A stretch of DNA of 64,000 nt from assembly GCF_900115095.1 (NCBI RefSeq), contig NZ_FOVH01000013.1, forward strand, positions 1 to 64,000, written 5' to 3'. Both the position numbers and the translations under genes were made by a program. The notes under the pieces are model-generated. The model saw nothing but the letters and a program-made list of their open reading frames with translations. It was not told the origin of the DNA and searched no databases. This stretch comes from Actinomadura madurae (GTDB taxonomy: Bacteria > Actinomycetota > Actinomycetes > Streptosporangiales > Streptosporangiaceae). This document shows, piece after piece, positions 1 through 30,300 of the stretch (position 1 is its first letter; each line of letters opens with the position of its first letter).

Positions 1-3000
1 GGCGTATGTCATCTATACCTCGGGGTCGACGGGTCGTCCCAAGGGTGTGGCGGTGACCCATGGAAATCTGGCGAACTACGTGGCCGCGGTGCCGGAGCGG
101 TTGGGGTTGGGTGGTGGCCGGTATGCGGTGTTGCAGGCGCAGGCGACCGACTTGGGCAACACGATGGTGTTCGCGAGTCTGGTCTGTGGTGGTGAGTTGC
201 ACATCCTCGATGAGGACACCGTCGCTGACCCCGATGCTGTGTGCGCCTACCTGGCCGAGCATCGCATCGATTATCTGAAGGCGGTGCCCTCGCATCTGGC
301 CGCGCTGTCGTCTGGCGGGGTACAGGGCGTGTTGCCGCGCAGGTCGCTGGTGCTGGGTGGTGAGGCGGCAGCGCCGGAGCTGGTGGCTGATGTGCTGGCG
401 GCCGCGGGTGACCGGGGCGTGTTCAACCACTACGGTCCGACCGAGGCGACGATCGGCGTGGCCACCACCCGGCTGACCCCTGGGCCGGAGAGCGTTCCGA
501 TCGGCCGGCCGGTGCCGAACACCCGGCTGTACGTCCTCGACGATCGGCTGGAGCCGGTCCCGGTGGGCGTGGCGGGCGAGCTCTACGTCGCCGGAGCCCA
601 GCTCGCCCGGGGCTATGTGGGGCGGCCGGGGCTGACCGGCGGGCGATTCGTGGCCTGCCCGTTCTCGCCCGGGGAGCGGATGTACCGGACGGGTGACCTG
701 GTCCGGTGGACCGACGACGGTGAGCTGGTGTTCGTCGGCCGGGCCGACGAGCAGGTCAAGATCCGCGGGTTCCGGGTGGAGCCGGGCGAGGTGCAGAGCG
801 TTCTGGCGGCCCATCCGCAGGTGGTGCAGGCCGCGGTGGTGGCGCGTGAGGACGTGCCGGGCGACCGGCGTCTGATCGGCTATGTGGCGCCCGGCGATGT
901 GGACACCGGCGGGGTCCGCGAGTTCGCCGCCGGACGGCTGCCCGGCCACATGGTGCCCTCGGCGGTCGTCGCCCTGGACGCCCTGCCGCTGACCGCCAAC
1001 GGCAAGCTCGACCGCAGGGCCCTGCCCGCGCCCGACTACACGATGGCGGCGGGCGGGGAGGGCCGGGCGCCCGCCTCCGTGCAGGAGGAGATCCTCTGCC
1101 AGACGTTCGCCGAGGTGCTCGGCGTGGACCGCGTCGGCGTCCACGACGACTTCTTCGCCCTCGGCGGCCACTCGCTGCTCGCGGTGTCGCTGGTGGCGCG
1201 GCTCCGTGCCCGGGGCATGGCGGTCTCGGTGCGGGCGCTGTTCCAGACGCCGACCCCCGAGGGGCTGGCCGCGGCGGCCGCGCCCGACACGGTCGAGGTC
1301 CCGGAGAACCGGATTCCGCCCGGCGCCGCCCGCCTCACCCCGGACATGCTCCCGCTGGTCGACCTGACGCCCGAGGAGCTGGCACGCCTGACCGAGGCCG
1401 TCGACGGCGGCGCGCCCGGCATCGCCGACGTGTACCCGCTGGCGCCGCTGCAGGAAGGAATCTTCTTCCACCACATGATGGCGGCGCAGGAAAGCCGCGA
1501 CGCCTACGTGCTGCCGATCGTGTTCGGCTTCGACTCGCGGGAACGGTTCGAGGCGTTCTCGGCGGCGCTGCAACGGGTGATCGACCGGCATGACATCTAC
1601 CGCACCGCGATCGTCTGGGAGGGGCTGCCGGAGCCGGTCCAGGTCGTGACCCACCGGGCGGAGCTGCCGGTCCGCGAGGTCGTGCTCGACCCAGGCGGCG
1701 CCGACCCGATCGAGCAACTGCTCGCGGCGAGCGGGCCGAGGATGGATCTGGGGCGCGCCCCGCTGATCGACGTGCACGTCGCCGCCGCCCCGGACGGCGG
1801 CCCCGGCCTGCTGGCCATGCTCCGCATCCACCAGATGGTCCGCGACCACACCAGCCAGGAGGCCCTGCTGAGGGAGCTGGGCGCGATCCTGTCCGGACGG
1901 GAGGACGAGCTGCTCGAGCCGCTGCCGTTCCGTGACTTCGTCGCCCAGGCACGCCTGGGGACACCACGGGAGCAGCACGAGCGGTACTTCGCGGAGCTGC
2001 TGGGCGACGTGGACGAGACGACGGCGCCGTACGGGCTGCTGGACGTGCACGGCGACGGCGGCGATGTCGAGCGGGCCCGGCTCACCGTCGACGACGAGGT
2101 CGGCACCCGGCTGCGAGCGGCCGCGCGTGCCTGGGGGGTGAGCCCCGCCACCGTCTTCCACCTCGCCTGGGCGCGGGTGCTGGCCACCCTCAGCGGACGC
2201 GACGACGTCGTTTTCGGCACGGTCTTGTTCGGCCGCATGAACTCAGGGGAGGGGGCGCACCGCGTCCAAGGCCCGTTCATCAACACGCTGCCGGTGCGCG
2301 TGCGCGTCGGCGGGACGGGCGTCGGCGAGGCGCTGGAGGCGCTGCGCGGCCAGCTCGCCGAGCTGCTCGTCCACGAGCACGCGCCGCTCGCCCTCGCCCA
2401 GCGCGCCAGCGGCGTCCCCGGCGGCGGCCCGGCCTTCACATCGGCGTTCAACTACAGGCACAACCGCGTGGCCGGCCGGTCCCCGGGGAGGGACGGGGAC
2501 ACCGGACTCGACGGCATCCGGCTCCTCCTTTCCCGCGAACGCACCAACTACCCGCTCGGCGTCTCCGTCGACGACTCCGGGACCGGATTCCGGGTGACCG
2601 TCGACGCGGTGGCGTCCATCGACGCGGAGGAGGTCTGCGGCCTGGTCCACACCTGCGTCGCCAACCTGGTGACGGCGCTGGACGAGGCTCCGCAGAGCCG
2701 GCTGTCGGCGGTCGACATCCTCGGCAGGGCGGAGTTCGAGCGGCTCGTGCGGGAAGAGAACGACACCGCGGCCGACATCCCGCAGGTCCCGGCGGCGCAC
2801 ATCTTCGAGGCGCAGGCGCGGCGGACCCCCGACGCGGTCGCGGTGGAACACCGCGACGCGCGGATCACCTACCGCGAGCTGGACGCGCGGGCGAACCGGC
2901 TGGCGCACTGGCTGCGGGCCCAGGGCGTGCGTGCCGAGTCCGTGGCGGGGGTGTGCCTGCCGCGCGGCGTCGAGGCGGTCACCGCGATGCTGGCGATCTG

Positions 3001-4587
3001 GAAGGCGGGGGCGGCGTATCTGCCGATCGACCCGGGGCAGCCGGCGGAACGGCTGGAGTTCGTCCTGGCCGACAGCGGCGCCCACGTGCTGGTCACGCAC
3101 GGCGGGATGACGACGGCGCAGCCCGGGGTGCGGGTGCTGAACCTGGCCGACCCGCCGGTGGCGGCGCAGGTGGCGGCGATGCCCGAGGACGCGCCGCGAG
3201 CGCCGGTCACGCCGGGGCGGCTGGCCTATGTGATCTACACGTCGGGGTCGACGGGGCGGCCGAAGGGCGTGGCGGTGCCGCACGCCGGCCTGGCGAGCCT
3301 GGTGGCCTCCCAGGTGGAGCGTCTCGCGGTGAACGAGGCGAGCCGGCTGCTGCAGTTCGCTCCGCTGAGCTTCGACGCGGCGATCGGCGAGGTGCTGATG
3401 CCGCTGTCCTGCGGAGGGCGCCTGGTGTGCGCCGACGCCGACGAGCTGCTGCCCGGCCCGGGGCTGGCCGGCGTCATGGGCAGGCACGGCGTGACCCACG
3501 TGGCGCTGTCGCCCACGGTGCTGGCGATGCTGGAGCCCGCGGACCTGCCGTCCCTGGTGTCGCTGGCGTCGGCGGGCGAGGCGCTGACCGCCGAACAGGT
3601 CGCGCGCTGGGCGCCGGGCCGCCGGCTCGTCAACGGGTACGGCCCCACCGAGACCACGGTCGGCGCCGCCATCTCGGCACCGCTGGCGCCGGACGACGAG
3701 GTCACCATCGGCGTGCCGATCGCGAACACGCGGGTGTACCTGCTCGACGCGTTCCTGCGGCCGGTGCCGGACGGCGCGGTGGGCGAGCTGTACGTCGCCG
3801 GCCCGAGCCTGGCTCGCGGCTACGTCGGACGGCCGGCGCCGACCGGCGAGCGGTTCGTGGCCTGCCCGTTCGGCGGACCGGGCACCCGGATGTACCGCAC
3901 CGGCGACCTGGCGCGCCGGGACGCCCGCGGCCGGCTGGTCTACGCCGGCCGGGCCGACGAGCAGGTCAAGATCCGCGGGTTCCGGGTCGAGCCGGGCGAG
4001 GTGCGGGCGGTCCTCACCGCGCACCCCCGGGTCGCCGGCGCCGCCGTGGTCTCCCGCGAGGACGTCCCCGGAGACGCGCGCCTGGTCGGCTACATCGTCC
4101 CCGCCGACCCCGGGCGCGACGGCGGGGAAGCGCGCGAACTGGCCGACGAGGTGCGGGCGTTCGCCGCCGAACGGCTGCCGCACTACATGCTTCCCGCGGC
4201 GGTGGTCGCCATCGACGCCCTTCCGCTGACCGCCAACGGCAAGCTCGACCGCGCGGCCCTGCCCGCCCCCGGTGGCGCCGGCCGCAACGGCACGGGCCGG
4301 GGTCCCGAGACCGAGTACGAGAAGGCGCTCTGCGACGCCTTCGCGGAGCTGCTCGGCCACCCCGCGGTCGGCGTGGACGACGACTTCTTCACGCTGGGAG
4401 GCCATTCGCTGCTGGCGACGCGGCTGGTGAGCCGGGTACGGACGGTCCTCGGAGTCGAGCTGCCGATCCGGCGCCTCTTCGCCACCCCGACGCCGGGCGC
4501 GCTGGCGTCCTGGCTCTCCGATCCCGGGAACCGGCCGGACCAGGCCAGGCCGAAGCTACGCCCGATGGGCCGGCACGAGGAGATTCG

Positions 4588-4591
<4 letters not shown>
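1..4591 (+). CDS. Nonribosomal peptide synthetase A, 5'-truncated (A-T-E/C-A-T)
   Basis: This gene assembles part of the peptide as enzyme-bound thioesters in the cytoplasm. The window opens inside its first adenylation (A) domain, at the ATP-binding YTSGSTG motif, so earlier domains and the real start lie upstream; the visible frame runs from base 2 and gives 1529 residues. Order: partial A (Asp code), carrier protein with LGGHSLLA, dual E/C domain, second A domain, and carrier protein. It ends in a tail containing RPKLRPMGRHEE, and its TGA overlaps the ATG of the next synthetase (ATGA), so the chain is handed on directly. The E/C domain reads HQMVRDH where a condensation active site normally reads HHxxxD, so its second His is Gln. 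Family call is certain; how many modules precede it is unknown. Confidence 0.95.
2..1270 (+). other. Module 1 (partial): A(Asp)-T
   Basis: The specificity residues, read by alignment to GrsA, are D-L-T-K-V-G-H-I-G-K, the standard aspartate code. The carrier protein Ser lies in LGGHSLLA near 1170. A dual E/C domain follows, so the residue should leave as D-Asp if that domain works. The A-domain start and any upstream condensation domain are outside the window. Confidence 0.9.
1275..4591 (+). other. Module 2: E/C-A-T, bulky aromatic substrate suspected
   Basis: The module opens with a linker and YPLAPLQEG motif typical of dual E/C domains (about 1430), followed by an N-terminal FFHH motif. The catalytic motif at 1829-1849 is HQMVRDH. 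The A domain (about 2750-4250) reads D-A-G-A-A-A-G-V-G-K. This is not a code I can match, but it looks like the Tyr code of the free-standing A-T-TE protein (D-A-S-T-I-A-G-V-C-K) with S, T, I and C replaced by G, A, A and G. A larger pocket for a decorated tyrosine or tryptophan is an inference. The carrier protein Ser is near 4405. Confidence 0.85.
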
Positions 4592-24296
<19,705 letters not shown>

Positions 24297-24300
<4 letters not shown>

Positions 24301-27300
24301 CCCCGCTCTCGTACGCCCAGCGGCGGCTGTGGTTCCTCACCCAGATGGAGGGACCGAACGCCGCCTACAACAACCCCATCGCACTCCGCCTCTCCGGCGA
24401 GCTCCACGCCGAGGCGCTCGACGCGGCGCTCCGGGACGTGCTCGCCCGGCACGAGGTGCTGCGCACGGTCTTCCCGGAGCGGGACGGCGAGCCGTACCAG
24501 CGGGTCCTCGCGGAGGGCGAGACCGGGTTCTCGCTCGCCGTCTCCGAAGTGGCGGCGGAGGAGCTGCCGGTCGCCGTCGCCCGCGTCTCGCGGCACGCGT
24601 TCGACCTGGCCGCCGAGATCCCGCTGCGGGCGTGGCTGTTCAGGGAGGGTCCGGACGCGCACGTGCTCGTCGTGGTCGTGCACCACATCGCGTGGGACGG
24701 CTGGTCGACCGGCCCGCTGGCCCGCGATCTGTCCGCGGCGTACGCCGCCCGGCGGGAGGGCGGGCGACCGGACTGGGAGCCCCTGCCGGTGCAGTACGCC
24801 GACTACACCCTGTGGCAGCGCGAGCTGCTCGGCGACGAGGACGACGCCGAGAGCATCCTCGCCCGGCAGGTGGCGTACTGGCGCGATGCCCTGTCCGGAG
24901 CCCCGGAGGAGCTCCGGCTGCCGGCGGACCGGTTACGGCCGGCGATGCCCTCGTACCGCGGGCACCGGGTCGAGCTGGAGGTCCCGGCCGACGTGCACCG
25001 GGCCCTGGTGACCGTGGCGCGCGAGCGGCGCATGACCTCGTTCATGGTGCTGCAGGCGGCGCTGGCGGTCCTGCTGTCGCGGCACGGGGCGGGCACGGAC
25101 GTCCCGATCGGGTCGGCGGTCGCCGGGCGTACCGAGAGGGCGTTGAACGACCTGATCGGGTTCTTCGTCAACACCCTGGTCATGCGGGTCGACCTGGCGG
25201 GGGATCCGACGTTCGCGGAGTTGCTGGCCCGGGTCCGCGAGGTGGGCCTGGAGGCGTTCGAGCACCAGGACGTGCCGTTCGAGCGGCTCGTCGAGGAGCT
25301 GGCGCCGGCGCGGTCGCTGGCGCGGCACCCGCTGTTCCAGGTGATGCTGACCGTGCAGAACACGGGGTCCGCCCAGCTCGACCTGCCGGGCCTCACGGTC
25401 TCCGGCCTCCCCGCGGGTGAGTCCTCGGCGAAGTTCGACCTGCAGTTCACGGCCGCCGAGAGCTTCGGCGCCGAGGGCGCGCCGGCCGGCATGCGGGTCG
25501 CCGTGACGGGCGCGACGGACCTGTTCGAGGAACGGACGATCGAGCGGCTCGCGCACGTCTGGGCCCAGGTGCTGGCGCAGGTCGTCGCGGATCCGTCGGT
25601 GCGCGTGAACGCGGTGGACGTCCTCGGTGACGGGGAGCGTGCGCTGATCCTGGACGAGTGGGCCGGCGGCGGGGCGGTCGTAGAAGAGCGTTCGACGGTT
25701 CCGGCGTTGTTCGAGGCGCAGGTGGCGCGGACGCCGGATGCTCCGGCGGTGACGTTCGAGGGTTCGTCGATCAGTTATGCGGAGTTGAACGCGCGGGCGA
25801 ACCGGCTGGCCCGGTACCTGGTGGAGCGGGGTGCGGGGCCGGAGCGGTTCGTGGCGTTGGTTCTGCCGCGGTCGGTGGAGCTGGTCGTCGCGGTGCTGGC
25901 GGTGCTGAAGTCCGGGGCGGCGTATGTGCCGATCGATCCGGATTATCCGCAGGATCGGATTGATTTGATCCTGTCCGACATCGAGCCGGTGCTGACGGTT
26001 CGGGCCGATGACGTGGACGTCCCGGGTCACGAGGACGGTGATCTCGGGGTCGCGGTGTCGCCGGATCATGCGGCGTACGTGATCTACACGTCGGGGTCCA
26101 CCGGACGCCCGAAGGGGGTCGTCGTCCCGCACCAGAACGTGGTGCGGCTGCTGCGCTCCCTGGAGCGGTGGTTCGACCTCGGGCCGGACGATGTCGGGAC
26201 GCTGTTCCACTCCTACGCGTTCGACCTGACCGTGTTCGAGCTGTGGGGTTCCCTGCTGTACGGCGGCCGGCTCGTGGTGGTGCCGTACCTGACGTCGCGG
26301 TCGCCGCGCGAGTTCGCGGAGCTGCTCGCGACCGAGGGCGTGACGGTGCTGAACCAGACGCCCTCCTCCTTCTTCCAGCTGGTGAGCGAGGAGCGGCCCG
26401 ACTGGGCGCTGCGGTACGTGACGGTCGGTGGCGAGTCGTGGGAACCGGGCCGCCTGGGGGAGTGGTACGCCCGGCACGCCGACGACGCGCCGCGGCTGTC
26501 CAACATGTACGGGCCGACGGAGACGACGCTCTTCGCCTCCGGGTACCTGCTGGACCGGGCGCGGGCCGAGAGCGCGGCGGGGAACATCATCGGCGCCGGC
26601 GTGGGTGACCTGCGCCTCTACGTGCTGGACGAACGGCTGCGGCCCGCGCCGATCGGCGTCGCGGGTGAGCTGTACGTGGCGGGTCCCGGGTTGGCCCGGG
26701 GTTATCTGAATCGTCCGGGGCTGAGTGCGGAGCGGTTCGTGGCCGACCCGTATGGGCCGGTGGGGACCCGGATGTACCGGACCGGCGATGTGGTGCGGTG
26801 GCGCGCCGGCGGCGATGTCGAGTACCTGGGCCGGAGCGACGAGCAGGTGCAGCTTCGCGGGTTCCGGGTGGAGCTGGGTGAGGTCAAGGCGGTGCTGGCG
26901 CGGCACGAAGCCGTCGCCGACGTCGCGGTGGTCGTGCATGAGGAGCGCCTCGTCGCCTACGTGACCGGCGACGCCGAGGCGGCGGAGTTGCGGGCGCTGG
27001 CCGTGGCGAGCCTGCCCGAGCACATGGTGCCCGCCGCGTTCGTCGCCCTCGACGCGCTGCCGCTGACCGTGAACGGCAAGCTCGACCGCGAGGCGCTGCC
27101 CGCACCCGAGTTCGCGGCGGGGGGAGGCCGCCGGCCCGCCACGGTGCGGGAGGAGCTCCTCTGCCAGGTGTTCGCCGAGGTGCTCGGCGTGGAGACCGTC
27201 GGCGTGGACGACGGCTTCTTCGCGCTCGGCGGGCACTCGCTGCTCGCGACGCGGCTGGTGAGCCGGGTACGCGCCGTGCTCGGTGCCGAGGTGCCGCTGC

Positions 27301-27370
27301 GGACGCTGTTCGAGTCGCCGACCCCCGCCGGCCTGGCCGCACGCCTCTTCGAGGCCCGCCGGGAGAGGCC
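24297..27370 (+). other. Module 9: C-A-T, substrate unassigned (arylglycine candidate)
   Basis: The condensation motif is HHIAWDG. The specificity residues are D-L-F-N-T-G-M-L-F-K. F239 and L330 recall the hydroxyphenylglycine code (D-I-F-H-L-G-L-L-C-K), while N278, G301 and M322 recall threonine, so the call is open. The carrier protein contains DDGFFALGGHS, slightly off the usual DDDFF. A plain C domain follows, so an L residue is expected. Confidence 0.78.
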
Positions 27371-30300
27371 GGCGCCGGCCCCGAGGGAACGCACCGAGCG
27401 GATGCCGCTCTCGTACGCGCAGCGGCGGCTCTGGTTCCTCGCGCAGCTGGAGGGTCCCAGCGAGACCTACAACATCCGGGTGACCCTGCGGCTGACCGGC
27501 GAGCTGGACCGGCGGGCGCTGGAAGAGGCGTTCCGCGACGTGCTGGAACGGCACGAGGTGCTGCGCACGGTGTTCGCGGTCGCCGACGGCGGGCCGTACC
27601 AGCGGATCCTCCGAGTGGACGAGACCGGGTTCGAGCTGCCTCTGGTCGAGGCGGTGGCCGCCGCGGGCGGGCACGCGTTCGACCTTTCCGCCGAGATCCC
27701 GATCAGGGCGTGGCTGTGCGAGGCCGGGCCGGACGAGCACGTGCTGGCGCTGGTGGTGCACCACATCGCGGGAGACGCGTGGTCGATGGCGCCGCTGGCG
27801 CGCGACCTGGGCACCGCCTACGCGGCCCGGCGCGAGGGCCGGGCGCCGGAGTGGACGCCGCTGCCGGTGCAGTACGCGGACTACGCGCAGTGGCAGCGCG
27901 AGCTGCTGGGGTCGGAGGACGACCCCGAGAGCCTCCTCGCGGAACAGGTCGCGTACTGGCGCGAGGCGCTGGCGGGGGTCCCGGAGGAGCTGGCGCTGCC
28001 GTTCGACCGGCCGCGCCCCGCGGCGGCCTCGTATCGGGGGCACCGGGTGCCGCTGGCGCTGCCCGCGGAGGTGCACGCCCGGGTCCGCGAGGTGGCGCGC
28101 GAACACGGTGTCACCGTGTTCATGGTGCTCCAGGCCGCCGTGGCGGTCACCCTGTCGCGGCTGGGCGGCGGCACCGACATCCCGATCGGATCCGGGATCG
28201 CGGGCCGTCTGGACGAGGCGCTGGACGACCTGGTCGGCTTCTTCGTCAACACCCTGGTCATCCGCACCGACCTGTCCGGCGACCCGACGTTCGCCGAGCT
28301 CGTGGAGCGGGTGCGGGAGACGGGGCTGGGCGCGTTCGAGCACCAGGACGTGCCGTTCGAGCGCCTCGTCGAGGAACTGGCGCCCGCCCGCTCCCTGGCG
28401 CGGCACCCGCTGTTCCAGGTGATGCTGACCTTCGAGAACAACGCCCGGCCGGAGCTGGACCTGCCCGGCGTGCGGGCGGGCGGCCTGCCGGCCGGGCCCG
28501 CGGACGGCCCGGTGACGGCGAAGTTCGACCTGGAGTTCAGCCTCACCGAGGCCTTCGACGCCGAGGGAGCCCCGGCCGGGCTGCGCGGCGCGGTGATCGT
28601 GGCCACCGACGTGTTCGAGGCCGGAACCGCCGCGCGGTTCGCCGGCCGGCTGGAACGCGTGGTCGAGGCGGTCGTCACCGCGCCGGACACCCCGATCGGC
28701 GCGGTCGACATCCTCGACGGGGCCGAACGCGCGGTGATCCTGGACGAGTGGGCCGGCGGCGCGATGCCCGCGGAGGAGCGCACGACGATCCCGGCGCTGT
28801 TCGAGGCGCAGGCGGCGCGGACGCCGGACGCTCCGGCGGTGACGTTCGAGGGTTCGTCGATCAGCTATGCGGAGCTGAACGCGCGGGCGAACCGGCTGGC
28901 CCGGTACCTGGTGGAGCGGGGTGCGGGGCCGGAACGGCCGGTGGCGCTGGTGCTGCCCCGGTCGGCCGACCTGGTCGTCGCGGTGCTGGCAGTGCTGAAG
29001 TCCGGGGCGCCCTATGTGCCGATCGACCCCGATCATCCGGACGACCGGATCGCGTTCATGCTGGCCGACGCCGACCCGGTGCTGGTCGTCCGGCCCGAGG
29101 ACGTGCACGTCTCCGGCCACGACGACGGCGACCTCGGCCTGCCGATCGCGCCGGAGCACGCGGCGTACGTGATCTACACGTCGGGGTCCACGGGACGTCC
29201 GAAGGGCGTGGTGGTCTCCCACCAGAACGTGGTGTGGATGGTGCGGGCCCTGGACGAGATGTGCGACATCGGGCCGGGCGATGTGCGCACGCTGTTCCAC
29301 TCGTACGGCTTCGACCTGACGGTGTGGGAGCTGTGGGGGGCGCTCCTGCACGGCGCCCGGCTGGTCGTGGTGCCGTACGAGATCTCGCGGTCGCCGCGCG
29401 AGTTCGCGGAGCTGCTGGCCGCCGAGCGCGTGACGGTGATGAACCAGACGCCGGCCGCGCTCTACCAGCTCATGGCCGAACAGCGCGACGACTGGGCGCT
29501 GCGGTACGTGTTCCTGGGCGGTGAGGCGCTGGACCTCGGCCGCCTGGAGGACTGGTACGCCCGGCACCCGGACGACGCGCCGCTGGTGACGAACACCTAC
29601 GGTCCGACCGAGACCACCGTGCTCGTCAGCGGCTACGCGCTGGACCGCGCGCGTGCCGCCGCCGCGCCGGGCAGCATGATCGGTGGCCCGCTCGCGGGCG
29701 TGCGGCTCTACGCCCTGGACGGGCGGCTGCGGCCGGTGCCCGCCGGAGTGGCGGGCGAGCTGTACGTCTCGGGCACGCTGGTGGCCCGCGGCTACCTCGG
29801 CCGGCCCGGCCTGACCGCGGAGCGGTTCGTGGCCTGCCCGTACGCGGGCGCGGGCGAGCGGATGTACCGGACCGGCGACCTCGTGCGGTGGCGGGCGGAC
29901 GGGAACCTGGAGTTCCTCGGGCGCGTCGACGAGCAGGTCAAGATCCGCGGGTTCCGGGTCGAGCCGGGCGAGGTACGGGCGGTGCTGGCGCGGCACGAAG
30001 CGGTGACCGATGTCGCGGTGGTCGCGAGAGGTGACCGCCTCGTCGCCTACGTGACCGGCGACGCCGGGGCGGCGGAGCTGCGGGAGCTGGCCGCGGCGAG
30101 CCTCCCCGAGTTCATGGTGCCCGCGGCCTTCGTCGCTCTCGACGCGCTGCCGCTCACGGCCAACGGGAAGCTCGACCGCGCGGCGCTGCCCGAACCGGAC
30201 TACTCCGCCGCGGGCACCGCCGGCCGCGCCCCCGGGAGCGTGCAGGAGGAGATCCTGTGCCAGGCCTTCGCCGAGGTCCTCGGCGTGGAGGTCGTCGGTG

